A stretch of 64,000 nucleotides of DNA. It comes from JAWHTC01 sp032586155 (GTDB lineage: Bacteria > Pseudomonadota > Alphaproteobacteria > Rhodobacterales > Rhodobacteraceae). Shown in pieces: positions 42,338-50,688 of the stretch; position 1 is the stretch's first letter, and each line of letters begins with the position of its first letter. A model generated the notes under the pieces. The model had not been told where the DNA came from, did not search any database, and saw only the letters and a program-made list of their open reading frames with translations. The position numbers and the translations under genes were made by a program. Location: contig NZ_JAWHTC010000004.1 in NCBI RefSeq assembly GCF_032586155.1, positions 62,001 to 126,000 of the forward strand, written 5' to 3'.

Positions 42338-44353
42338 ATGACGAACCCGCTTTTGGCAGATTGGGATACGCCGTTCGAAATTGCCCCGTTCGATGCGATT
42401 TCGGATGAGGATTTCGCTCCTGCGTTGGAACAGGCGCTGGCGGCGCATGAGGCAGAGATTGCTGCGATCGCAGGGGATGAGGTAGAGGCGGATTTCGACA
42501 ACGTCATCGGGGCGTTGGAGGCGGCGGGCGGGGCGCTGGACAAGGTGTTGTCGGTGTTCTTTTCGGTTGCGGGGGCGGACAGCAACCCGAAGCGCGAGGA
42601 ATTGCAGCGCGCATTTTCGCCAAAGCTGGCACGGCATTTTGCGGCGATCAGTGCGAACAAGGCACTGTTTCAGCGGATCGAGGCGGTGTGGGCCAAGCGC
42701 GAAAGCCTTGGCCTGAGCGATGAGCAGGCGCGGGTGTTGATGTTGACCCGGCGGGGCTTCCTGCGCTCCGGCGCGGCGCTGGAGGGTGCGGCGGATGCGC
42801 GGATGAAGGAGATCAAGGCGCGGCTGGCCGAGCTGGGTACGGCGTTTACCCAGAACCTGCTGGCCGATGAGCGCGAATGGTTCATGGAACTTTCGGAGGA
42901 CGATCTGGAAGGGTTGCCCGGTTTCGTGGTCGATGCGGCGCGGGCCGCGGGCGAGGAAAAGGGCGCAGGCGGGCCGGTGGTGACCCTGTCACGGTCATTG
43001 ATCGTGCCGTTCTTGCAGTTTTCGCCGCGCCGTGACCTGCGGCAGAAGGCGTTTGAGGCCTGGGGCGCACGCGGGGCAAATGGCGGTGAGACCGACAACC
43101 GTGCGATTGCGCAGGAGACACTGGAGTTGCGCGAAGAGCGGGCGCGGCTTTTGGGCTATGACAATTTCGCCGAGTTCAAGCTTGAGACCGAGATGGCAGG
43201 GGCGCCGGACGCGGTGCGCGAGTTGCTGATGGCAGTTTGGCAGCCGGCCAAGGCACGGGCCGAGGCGGACGCGGCCGTGCTTGAAGAGATGATGCATGGC
43301 GATGGCGTCAACGCGCAGCTTGAGCCGTGGGATTGGCGTTACTATGCGGAAAAGCGACGCAAGGAAGATCATGATCTGGATGAGGCGGCGTTGAAGCCGT
43401 ACCTGTCGCTGGAAGCAATGATCGCGGCATCATTTGCCTGTGCCAATCGGCTTTTCGGGTTGGAGTTCAAGCCGCTTGATGTGGCGCTTTATCACGAGGA
43501 CTGCCGGGCCTGGGAGGTGACGCGGGACGGCAAGCATGTGGCGGTTTTCATTGGCGATTACTTTGCCCGTGGGTCCAAGCGTTCGGGCGCGTGGTGTTCG
43601 GCCATGCGGGCGCAGGCGAAGTTTCCCAAGGAACAGGCACCGGTGGTGATCAACGTGTGCAATTTCGCCAAGGGCGATCCGTGCCTTTTGTCCTATGACG
43701 ACGCGCGGACGTTGTTTCACGAGTTCGGTCACGCGCTGCACCAGATGCTGTCCAATGTGACCTATGAGAGTGTGTCGGGGACGTCCGTTGCGCGGGATTT
43801 TGTTGAACTGCCGAGCCAGCTCTATGAACACTGGTTGGAGGTGCCCGACGTGCTGCGCGAGTTCGCGGTGCATGTCGACACAGGCGAGGCGATGCCGGAT
43901 GACATGCTGGAAAAAGCGTTGGGTGCGGCCAATTTCGATCAGGGTTTCCAGACCGTGGAATTTGTCGCCTCGGCTGTGGTGGATCTCGAGTTTCATGATG
44001 GGACGGCACCGGGCGACGTAATGGCAAAACAGGCCGAGGTGCTGGAAGAGATGGGATTGCCGCACGCGATTACCATGCGTCATGCGACCCCACATTTTGC
44101 CCATGTCTTTGCCGGGGACGGATACTCGAGCGGGTATTATTCCTACATGTGGTCCGAGGTGATGGATGCCGATGCCTTTGCTGCCTTTGAAGAGGCGGGC
44201 GGGGCGTTTGATGAAGCCACCGCGCGGGCGCTGGAAGAAAACATCTTGTCGACTGGCGGGTCGGTGGATGCGGCCGAGCTTTACAAGCGGTTTCGCGGGC
44301 GGCTGCCGGGGATTGAGGCGCTGCTCAAGGGGCGGGGATTGGTTGAGGTGTGA
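42338..44353 (+). CDS. M3 family oligopeptidase (thimet/oligopeptidase A type)
   Basis: 671 residues. The zinc motif is in TLFHEFGHALHQML with the third ligand Glu in DFVELPSQLYEHW. GAWCSAMRAQ, NVCNFAKGDPCLLSYDD and DGYSSGYYSYMWSEVMDADAF complete the M3A signature. It degrades short peptides in the cytoplasm. The ATG at 42338 has TTGGAGA seven bases upstream; an open 101-residue extension crosses the repeat and is rejected. Confidence 0.93.
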   Translation: MTNPLLADWDTPFEIAPFDAISDEDFAPALEQALAAHEAEIAAIAGDEVEADFDNVIGALEAAGGALDKVLSVFFSVAGADSNPKREELQRAFSPKLARHFAAISANKALFQRIEAVWAKRESLGLSDEQARVLMLTRRGFLRSGAALEGAADARMKEIKARLAELGTAFTQNLLADEREWFMELSEDDLEGLPGFVVDAARAAGEEKGAGGPVVTLSRSLIVPFLQFSPRRDLRQKAFEAWGARGANGGETDNRAIAQETLELREERARLLGYDNFAEFKLETEMAGAPDAVRELLMAVWQPAKARAEADAAVLEEMMHGDGVNAQLEPWDWRYYAEKRRKEDHDLDEAALKPYLSLEAMIAASFACANRLFGLEFKPLDVALYHEDCRAWEVTRDGKHVAVFIGDYFARGSKRSGAWCSAMRAQAKFPKEQAPVVINVCNFAKGDPCLLSYDDARTLFHEFGHALHQMLSNVTYESVSGTSVARDFVELPSQLYEHWLEVPDVLREFAVHVDTGEAMPDDMLEKALGAANFDQGFQTVEFVASAVVDLEFHDGTAPGDVMAKQAEVLEEMGLPHAITMRHATPHFAHVFAGDGYSSGYYSYMWSEVMDADAFAAFEEAGGAFDEATARALEENILSTGGSVDAAELYKRFRGRLPGIEALLKGRGLVEV

Positions 44354-44379
44354 GGTATGGTTCGCAGTGAGTGTGCATG

Positions 44380-44961
44380 CTACCTGCGCGGGGCCAAGCG
44401 ATGCAGTTTGAGCGCGCCTTTCTCGTATCGACCCCGGATCAGCTGGCCGGGTTTCGACACTTCGGGGAAATCGTCGACACAGTCGCGGTATCGGTCATTT
44501 GTGGCAACGCGCGCGCCCTGATCGCGGGCCGCGCGCAGAATGTATTCATCGGCGACCGTCCCTTTGGGCACAACGAAACAATGGGTTTCGGGCAGGTTCA
44601 GAAGATCTGCGAAATGCCTGTCATCGAGATATCGGCCAAAGAGGACATGACCGGCAGAGGCATCGAAGATGATGCCAGTGTGGTAGCCACTGGCATGCAA
44701 TAGATCGAGAAGCTCGGTCACGGTGTCGAGCTTTGGATGGTTGCCGCGCCAGAACATGACGTTCGAGCCGTCGATCACCAGCGTTTTCTCTGTTGGCACG
44801 GTGCGCGAAGGTGCGATAGCACGGGGGCGCCGAAGCCAGAGGATGGCAGCGGCGAGTGCCATTGGTCCTGCGATCAGCAACAGGTCGGACAAGCCGGGGA
44901 TGGCGAAAGCCAGAATAGCACCTGCCACTGATAGCGCGAAGGTAAGAGGCATGAACCACAT
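44380..44961 (-). CDS. membrane-anchored NYN (Zc3h12a-like) ribonuclease-fold protein
   Basis: 193 residues. Two N-terminal membrane segments (about 5-21 and 25-43) precede a basic stretch (LRRPRAIAPSR) and a NYN/PIN-like nuclease domain. The acidic residues expected at the active site are present: Asp64 in LVIDGSNVMF, Asp100 in IIFDAS, Asp138 in GTVADEYILRAA and Asp156 in ATNDRYRD. NYN domains cleave RNA. The arrangement suggests a cytoplasm-facing RNase tethered to the inner membrane. The target is unknown. It is convergent with the M3 peptidase gene. Confidence 0.8.
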   Translation of the reverse strand: MWFMPLTFALSVAGAILAFAIPGLSDLLLIAGPMALAAAILWLRRPRAIAPSRTVPTEKTLVIDGSNVMFWRGNHPKLDTVTELLDLLHASGYHTGIIFDASAGHVLFGRYLDDRHFADLLNLPETHCFVVPKGTVADEYILRAARDQGARVATNDRYRDCVDDFPEVSKPGQLIRGRYEKGALKLHRLAPRR

Positions 44962-44964
44962 GGC

Positions 44965-45204
44965 TCAGATCGTTTGGTCGTAGTCACCCACGCCCGGTTC
45001 GGTGCGGATGACCGCGTCGACGTCAGTAATAATCTCTTCACTCTGGTCATTGACCACGCCGCGGCGGTCGCCGTCGCCATCGAACCCAAGGGCGAAGTCT
45101 GCGCATAAGCGTTTCACGCTGTCCGACCTGTCGTGCTGCATTTCCATGGCTTCCGGGTTGGGATTTTCGTTGGGGGCGGAGCTTGCACGCCCCCCCGCAA
45201 TCAA
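44965..45204 (-). pseudogene. phosphomannomutase/phosphoglucomutase fragment
   Basis: A 79-codon open frame whose middle, KRLCADFALGFDGDGDRRGV, closely matches the metal-binding loop (DGDGD) of AlgC/ManB-type phosphohexomutases, continuing VNDQSEEIITD as in the family. The flanks (MIAGGRASSAPNENP; VIRTEPGVGDYDQTI) do not fit and the rest of the approximately 450-residue enzyme is absent. It is probably a remnant of a sugar-nucleotide gene once associated with the adjacent capsule-export genes. It could still be expressed as a short peptide. Confidence 0.5.
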
Positions 45205-45272
45205 GAAACGGGGAGCCGCACTCTGGGGGAAAAGTTCTCACGTGTGTGGCGAATGAGGCGGCAGGGCCCGGG

Positions 45273-47117
45273 TTATGACGAAACCTGTTCGCGCAGGATC
45301 GACGCGGTCAGTGAGATCATCAGGTAGACGCCGGCAAAGATCAGGAAGGCCAGGATCGTGTTCTCGAAAGCGCGCGGATAGGATGGGGATTCCGCTTGGA
45401 TCGGCTTGACCGGAACGGTGAGGTAACGGACCTGCTTGCTGGCCTCGGTTTCAGCGGACTTGGCGCTTTCCAGTGCCGATTGCAGGAACATGTCCGCCGA
45501 TTGCAGGTCGGCCTGCGCCATCTGGATCTTGGCGGCACGGGCGGCCAGGCTGTCCTGGCCATTGGTTTCGGCCGTCATCCGTGCGTTCAGCGTTTCCAGA
45601 AGCGCGGCGAGGCGGCGCACGTCGCCGCGCGCGCCGTCGACCTTGGCCCGGTTGGGCCGCGGGTTGTCGAGAAGCGCCGCCAGCTGAAGCTCTTTCTCCA
45701 GCAACTCGGCCTCGTAGTTGGCGATCTGCTGGCGCAGCACGCCGAGCTGTTCGGCGGGGTCGACGCCTTGGGTTTCCTGAAGCCGGATCAGGGCTTCCTG
45801 CTTGGCGCGGCGGTCGACTTTGGCCTCTTCCAGTTTGCGGTTGGCTAGGCGCATGGAATCGTCGCGTTTCTGTCGCGAAAGGTCATCGACCCGCTCTTCG
45901 GCGAAACGGACAAGTAATTCGGAGAATTGGAACGAGGTCTGCGGATTGGCGGCGATCACCTCCATCCGGACCACGCCTTCGGTTGGATCATAGCCGATCT
46001 TGACGCTTTTCTTGTACAGCTTGTGCGCGGATTCGTTTGAGGCGTCTGCTGCCAGCCGCTGGATAGGATCGATCCCGGGATCGGCAAAATGCGCCTTGAA
46101 ACCGTATTCGGCATCCAGCCGGAGCATCGCGTCCTTGGACAGAAGATAGGATTGCACCGCGATACTGTCCTGGCTGTTGTACATCGCCGAGGGCAGCAAC
46201 CCGCGGCCACCGGTTGCGGCGCCATCGGCCGTCAGGATCATGAACTCGGTCTTGGTGGCGTACATCGGCGTTGCCATGACGAAATAGTACCAGCCGGCCA
46301 GGATGGTCGGGATAAAGACGAAGGCCGAAAGCCGGGTGAAGAGCAGCGCCAGCTTGCGCCGGCGGCGTTTGGCGATGTCCTTCTGGATCGCGCCGATTTC
46401 GATGGCACGACGGTCGGCAGGGGACATGGTGTCGGTCGAGGGAACGCCGACCTTGCCCAGCTGCACCGTCTGCGGCAATTGCACCTTGCCGCCGCCCATG
46501 TCCGGCGGGTTACCACCATTGTCGACCGGCATGGCGGGTGGCTCCTTGCCACCGGCGCCGCCGCCCGCGCCGTCGGCCGGCACGACAAGTTCGAGCATGT
46601 TGGAGCGCTGGAACGGGTCGATGCCGCGGACGCGCAATTGGCGAACAGCGTCGAAATCCGAGATCGGGGCGAGCCCATGTTTCTGTGCGACGCGGCGGGC
46701 CATGCGCAATTGCCGGCCGGTCAACCCCTCTCTTCGGATCGCGTCGATATCGGTTTCGGCACGGGTCTCGCGGGGTGAGGCGATTTCGGCGGGGGCGGCG
46801 TGCGTTTGTGCAGCGGCCTCTGTCGCCTGGGCTTGCGCTTGCGCGGCCTGAGCAGCTTGCGCAGCAGCAGCGGCGGCCTGGGCCTGGGCTGCCTGCATTT
46901 GCGCCGCGCGGGCCTGAACGGCCTGGGCTTGCGACGGTTGCGCCTGTTTTGGTGCATCAACCGGGCGGGTCAGGGTGGCCGCCGAAACTGGCCTGTCTGA
47001 CTTGCGCGGTTGGGGCGCCTCGTCTGTCGTGGGTGCCGCCGAGGGCGGCGGCGTGCCTGCGCCCATGGCCGGCGTGCGGCGGATGCGGAACTTCTTAGCC
47101 TTGGGTTTCGTAGTCAT
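45273..47117 (-). CDS. capsule polysaccharide export inner-membrane protein (KpsE/CtrB-like) with long N-terminal extension
   Basis: 614 residues. A basic N-terminus (MTTKPKAKKFRIRRTP), an Ala/Gln-rich low-complexity tract at about 58-110 and a Gly/Pro-rich linker precede the first membrane segment at about 261-281. A periplasmic region with coiled coil (about 400-530) and a C-terminal membrane segment (FENTILAFLIFAGVYLMISL) follow. The last 350 residues match KpsE/BexC polysaccharide co-polymerase proteins that span the periplasm in ABC-dependent capsule export. The roughly 250-residue cytoplasmic extension is unusual. It overlaps the kpsT-like gene by 23 bp. Confidence 0.83.
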   Translation of the reverse strand: MTTKPKAKKFRIRRTPAMGAGTPPPSAAPTTDEAPQPRKSDRPVSAATLTRPVDAPKQAQPSQAQAVQARAAQMQAAQAQAAAAAAQAAQAAQAQAQATEAAAQTHAAPAEIASPRETRAETDIDAIRREGLTGRQLRMARRVAQKHGLAPISDFDAVRQLRVRGIDPFQRSNMLELVVPADGAGGGAGGKEPPAMPVDNGGNPPDMGGGKVQLPQTVQLGKVGVPSTDTMSPADRRAIEIGAIQKDIAKRRRRKLALLFTRLSAFVFIPTILAGWYYFVMATPMYATKTEFMILTADGAATGGRGLLPSAMYNSQDSIAVQSYLLSKDAMLRLDAEYGFKAHFADPGIDPIQRLAADASNESAHKLYKKSVKIGYDPTEGVVRMEVIAANPQTSFQFSELLVRFAEERVDDLSRQKRDDSMRLANRKLEEAKVDRRAKQEALIRLQETQGVDPAEQLGVLRQQIANYEAELLEKELQLAALLDNPRPNRAKVDGARGDVRRLAALLETLNARMTAETNGQDSLAARAAKIQMAQADLQSADMFLQSALESAKSAETEASKQVRYLTVPVKPIQAESPSYPRAFENTILAFLIFAGVYLMISLTASILREQVSS

Positions 47118-47754
47118 AGAGCTGTTTCGCTTCTTCCAAGCTGTCGAACATATGAAGCTTGCCGTTGACGAGAACGGCAGCAGTACTGGCAAACTGTTCC
47201 AGGACCTGCGCGCTGTGAGAGACAATCACCACCGTGGTGGTGCGCAGACGTTCGCGCAGGATGTCACCTGCCTTGCGGTTGAACTCGACATCGGTCGAAC
47301 TGGGCATGCCTTCGTCGATGAGATACATATCGAAATCAAGGGCGAGCATCAGCGCAAAGGAAAACCGCGCCCGCATCCCGGATGAATAAGTGCCGAGCGG
47401 CTGTTCGAAATACTCGCCCAAGCCGCAGAGCCAGCGGCAATAGGCCTCGACGTAGTCAGGGTCGAGCCCATAAAGCCGGGCGATGAAGCGCGAGTTTTCG
47501 ACGGCACTGTGCTTGCTGACCACCCCGCCCATGAACCCCAGCGGGAACGAGATGCGGCAGGCGCGGCGGATTTCACCCTCGTCGGGTTTTTCAAGACCGG
47601 CCATCATGTTGATCAAAGTTGTCTTGCCGGTGCCGTTTGGGGCAAGGACGCCCATTGAGCGGCCAAGTTCGACACGGAAGGACACACGGTCAAGGATGAC
47701 CTTGCGCTGGGTTCCGGTCCAGAAGGACTTGCTCACATTTTCAAACTCGAGCAT
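47095..47754 (-). CDS. capsule polysaccharide export ABC ATPase (KpsT/CtrD-like)
   Basis: About 219 residues starting MLEFENVSKSF. Walker A is APNGTGKTTLINMMAGL, the signature region TYSSGMRARFSFALMLALDFDMYLIDEGM and the H-loop VIVSHSAQVLEQFA, all typical of KpsT/CtrD. It powers export of a group II-type capsule with a KpsM permease. ATG 47754 is preferred because GGAG lies six bases upstream; ATG 47781 would add nine residues. No kpsM is found in the window. Confidence 0.87.
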   Translation of the reverse strand: MLEFENVSKSFWTGTQRKVILDRVSFRVELGRSMGVLAPNGTGKTTLINMMAGLEKPDEGEIRRACRISFPLGFMGGVVSKHSAVENSRFIARLYGLDPDYVEAYCRWLCGLGEYFEQPLGTYSSGMRARFSFALMLALDFDMYLIDEGMPSSTDVEFNRKAGDILRERLRTTTVVIVSHSAQVLEQFASTAAVLVNGKLHMFDSLEEAKQLYDYETQG

Positions 47755-48068
47755 TTCTAGCTCCGACGCTGCTCTCATCACCCTCTTTAACGGGGTTTTG
47801 TTAAGGCTTTCTTTGCCATAACGAGGACTATTATGTCCGATTAACCCCTCTTATTACAACGTCATGCGGCAAAAATATGTCTCGGCGTGGGATAAATCCT
47901 TCGCACCGGGCAGATTTGCAGGAAATTGAATGTGTTGGAAACTGTGCGTCAGGGCGGAAAACCGGTCCGGGAGATGTTGAATTTCCATGGACCACGGTAT
48001 ACCTAGGGCCGCAACAAGCGGACGGGGTGAATGTGCCCTGCGAAACTAGGCGAACAGGGGGCTGGCCA
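47755..48068. other. divergent promoter region between capsule-export and antiporter operons
   Basis: 314 bp with no gene. The left half is A/T-rich (TTTAACGGGGTTTTGTTAAG at 47784) and probably carries the kpsT promoter. The right half should contain the antiporter operon promoter. No clear operator or hairpin is seen. Confidence 0.4.
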
Positions 48069-48548
48069 GTGCTTCGGATCATCGGTGCGTTTGTTGTGCT
48101 CTTGGCGCTGTGGCTGCTGCTGTCGGGCATCTACAAGCCCATGATCATCGGATTCGGCGTGGTGTCGGCCCTGATTGCCGTCTGGGTGGTGGCACGGATG
48201 GACGCACAGGATGGCGACGCGGTGACGGTGCCGCTGAAACCCGTTGCCTTCGTTGGATACCTGTTGTGGCTTATGGTCGAGATTGCCAAGGCAAACTGGG
48301 CGGTGACCAAGATCGTGATGGCGCCGGTTATGCCGGTGCGTCAGCACCTGTTTGGCGTTCGATATACCCAGAAAACCGACCTCGCCCAAGTGATTTTCGC
48401 CAATTCCATCACCCTGACCCCGGGAACGATCACGGTCGAGACCGAACCGGACCGGTTCTTGGTGCATGCGCTTGCCTATACCCATACCACCATCGGTGAG
48501 TTGGGCGACATGGACGCGCGCGTCTCGACTGCAGAAGGGGATGTGTGA
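48069..48548 (+). CDS. mrpE: cation/proton antiporter subunit E (MrpE/PhaE)
   Basis: 159 residues with two N-terminal membrane segments (LRIIGAFVVLLALWLLLSG and IIGFGVVSALIAVWVVA). The MrpE core reads YLLWLMVEIAKANWAVTKIVMAP and FANSITLTPGTITVETEPDRFLVHAL. It is an accessory subunit of the Mrp Na+/H+ (or K+/H+) antiporter. The GTG at 48069 follows AGGGGG at suitable spacing. It is the first gene of an eleven-gene cluster. Confidence 0.88.
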   Translation: MLRIIGAFVVLLALWLLLSGIYKPMIIGFGVVSALIAVWVVARMDAQDGDAVTVPLKPVAFVGYLLWLMVEIAKANWAVTKIVMAPVMPVRQHLFGVRYTQKTDLAQVIFANSITLTPGTITVETEPDRFLVHALAYTHTTIGELGDMDARVSTAEGDV

Positions 48549-48853
48549 TGTTCATTGCCGCCGCTATCGCGGTCATCATCGGTATGGTTCTGGTGCTGAT
48601 CCGGCTTTATGACGGGCCGACACTCTATGACCGGGTGCTGGCGGTGAACCTGTTTGGCACTCACACCGTGTTGCTGATCGCGGTGGTCGGGTTCTTGACC
48701 GGGCGGCCGGATTTCCTTGATATTGCACTGCTTTATGCGTTGATCAACTTTGTCGGCACCATCGCGGTTCTGAAGTTTTTCCGCTATCGTGCTATTGGCG
48801 ACATTTCGCAGATACCGGCCGACTCCGACGCATCGCAGGAGGGGATGGAATGA
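48548..48853 (+). CDS. mrpF: cation/proton antiporter subunit F (MrpF/PhaF)
   Basis: 101 residues and three membrane segments. GPTLYDRVLAVNLFGTHTVLLIAVVGFLTGRPDFLDIALLYALINFVGTIAVLKFF is the MrpF signature, with the conserved Asp of DRVLA. The start codon shares one base with the mrpE stop (TGATG), and the 3' end overlaps mrpG. Confidence 0.92.
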   Translation: MFIAAAIAVIIGMVLVLIRLYDGPTLYDRVLAVNLFGTHTVLLIAVVGFLTGRPDFLDIALLYALINFVGTIAVLKFFRYRAIGDISQIPADSDASQEGME

Positions 48854-49233
48854 GCACGCTTGAGACCATTCAGGTGGTGCTGAGCTGGGTCCTGATCCTG
48901 TCGGGATCGTTCTTTGTTGTCGTTGGCGCCTTTGGTACCTGGCGCTTGCCGGACTTCTGGTCGCGATTGCATGCGGCCTCGGTCACCGACAGCGCCGGGA
49001 TGATCCTTCTGGTGGCTGGCATGTGCTTGCATTCGGGCCTGACGCTGGTGACCGTGAAGCTGATCGCCATCGGGGTGTTCCTGTTCATCACCGGCCCGAC
49101 CGCCACCCATGCGGTGGCCAATGCGGCGCTGGTGTCTGGGCTGCGACCACAAGAGGCCGAAGGGCTGATCGGGGCCGAGCCCGCGCCGCTTGAGCCGTCC
49201 GTGGACGAGACAGAAAAGGTGGGTAAGTCATAG
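48850..49233 (+). CDS. mrpG: cation/proton antiporter subunit G (MrpG/PhaG)
   Basis: 127 residues with three membrane segments and the MrpG pattern GTWRLPDFWSRLHAASVTDSAGMILLVAGM, LKLIAIGVFL-like (VKLIAIGVFLFITGPTATHAVANAAL). A short hydrophilic C-terminal tail follows. It starts by ATGA overlap with mrpF and ends TAG at 49233, within which the next gene may begin. Confidence 0.92.
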   Translation: MSTLETIQVVLSWVLILSGSFFVVVGAFGTWRLPDFWSRLHAASVTDSAGMILLVAGMCLHSGLTLVTVKLIAIGVFLFITGPTATHAVANAALVSGLRPQEAEGLIGAEPAPLEPSVDETEKVGKS

Positions 49234-49811
49234 AAACCTTTATCAATATCGCGCTTTTCACCATGTTGGTGGTGACTGCTTTCGCCATCGTGCGGATGCG
49301 GCGGTTGTTTGCCACGGTGATGCTGGCCGGAGTGTTCAGTCTGCTGTCGGCGCTGCTCTTTGTGGTGATGGATGCGGTTGATGTGGCCTTTACCGAAGCT
49401 GCCGTGGGCGCGGGGATTTCCACCGTTCTGATGCTGGGGACGCTGGCCCTGACCAGTCGGGTGGAAAAACGCCCGACCCATTCGCATTTTCTGCCGCTTC
49501 TGGTGGTGGCAATGACCGGAGCAGTTTTGATCTATGGCACGATGGATATGCCCAATTTCGGCTCGCCGGATGCGCCACCGCAGGTCCATGTCGCGCCGGA
49601 ATACCTGGAACAGAGCCCGCATGAGATCGGAGTGCCCAACGTGGTGACAGCGATTTTGGCAAGCTATCGCGGCTTTGACACGCTGGGGGAAACCGCGGTG
49701 GTTTTTGCTGCCGGGATCGGTGTTCTGTTTCTGATCAGCGGGCTGCGGACACGGCGCGAAGACGATGCAGCGGACGACAACGAGAATGGTCGGGAAGGAG
49801 GTGAGGCATGA
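49230..49811 (+). CDS. MrpA C-terminal-type subunit (DUF4040 plus MrpB N-terminal domain)
   Basis: About 194 residues from a candidate ATA start at 49230 (ETFINIALFTMLVVTAFAIV), or 183 from ATG 49263. It contains the DUF4040/MbhD pattern DVAFTEAAVGAGISTVLMLGTLAL, then a second part with NVVTAILASYRGFDTLGETAVVFAAGIGVLFLI as in MbhE. It thus corresponds to the C-terminal domains of full-length MrpA, encoded separately. Starting at ATG 49263 would cut into the first membrane helix, so the non-standard start overlapping the mrpG stop is attractive. It overlaps mrpB by 4 bp. Confidence 0.75.
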   Translation: METFINIALFTMLVVTAFAIVRMRRLFATVMLAGVFSLLSALLFVVMDAVDVAFTEAAVGAGISTVLMLGTLALTSRVEKRPTHSHFLPLLVVAMTGAVLIYGTMDMPNFGSPDAPPQVHVAPEYLEQSPHEIGVPNVVTAILASYRGFDTLGETAVVFAAGIGVLFLISGLRTRREDDAADDNENGREGGEA

Positions 49812-50251
49812 TGCGCCACCACTTGATCCTGCGTGTCGTGACCAAGCTTTTGGTTGGAACAATGATCCTGTTTGCCTTCTACGTGCAGTTTCACGGCGAT
49901 TACTCCCCTGGCGGAGGCTTCCAGGCCGGCGTGATCATGGCCGTGGCCTTCATCATTTACGGCGTCGTGTTTTCGCTACGCGACGCCCAGGCTGTGTTCC
50001 CGCCCTGGCTGGTGCATAAATTGGTGGCGCTGGGGGTGATCATCTATGCCGGAACCGGCGTGGTTTCGATGCTGCTGGGATATGAATACCTGCACTACGG
50101 TGCCTTTACTCCGCACCACATGGAACATGGTCAGCACTATGGCATCCTGATTGTCGAGCTGGGCGTGGGTGTCACCGTCACCGGCGTGATGGTGGCGGTC
50201 TACTATGCCTTTGCCGGCCGCCCGCCGCGCATCAGCGATGAGGAGTGGTGA
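49808..50251 (+). CDS. mrpB: cation/proton antiporter subunit B (MrpB)
   Basis: 147 residues and four membrane segments. LILRVVTKLLVGTMILFAFYVQFHGDYSPGGGFQAGVIMAVAFIIYG is the MrpB (MnhB domain) signature with its HG-x-x-x-PGGGFQ-G loop. It starts by ATGA overlap with the preceding gene and ends just before mrpC, with the mrpC ribosome site inside its last codons. Confidence 0.93.
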   Translation: MMRHHLILRVVTKLLVGTMILFAFYVQFHGDYSPGGGFQAGVIMAVAFIIYGVVFSLRDAQAVFPPWLVHKLVALGVIIYAGTGVVSMLLGYEYLHYGAFTPHHMEHGQHYGILIVELGVGVTVTGVMVAVYYAFAGRPPRISDEEW

Positions 50252-50253
50252 GC

Positions 50254-50688
50254 ATGGGCGAGTTCACATGGAATTTCATCGTTGGCCACGTGAATTACTG
50301 GCTGGTGATCGTGTTGATGATGACCGGGCTTTATATCGTTGTGGACAAAGGGAATTTCGTCAAGAAGATCGTCGGGCTGAACATTTTCCAGACCAGCGTA
50401 TTCATGCTCTATATCTCGATCGGCAAGGTCTCGGGCGGCACCGCGCCGATTTTTCCCACCGACATGAAGATTGACCCGGATGTGGTCTATTCCAACCCGC
50501 TGCCGCATGTTCTGATCCTGACCGCGATTGTGGTCGGCATTGCCACGACCTCGCTTGGGCTGGCGCTGATCGTGCGCATCCGCGAAGAGTTCGGCACCAT
50601 CGAAGAAGACGAAATCCTCAAGATCGAGCGCGAGATGGCGTTTGAGGAAACCCGCCTGCATGGCGAAACCATGGGCGGGCGGGCGTAA
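50254..50688 (+). CDS. mrpC: cation/proton antiporter subunit C (MrpC, NuoK-like)
   Basis: 144 residues. Three membrane segments resemble NuoK: GLYIVVDKGNFVKKIVGLNIFQTSVFMLYISIGKVSGG and DPDVVYSNPLPHVLILTAIVVGIATTSLGLALIVRI. The MrpC hallmark NPLPHVLILTAIVVG is intact. The ATG at 50254 has GGAG eight bases upstream; the TAATG junction joins it to mrpD. Confidence 0.93.
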   Translation: MGEFTWNFIVGHVNYWLVIVLMMTGLYIVVDKGNFVKKIVGLNIFQTSVFMLYISIGKVSGGTAPIFPTDMKIDPDVVYSNPLPHVLILTAIVVGIATTSLGLALIVRIREEFGTIEEDEILKIEREMAFEETRLHGETMGGRA

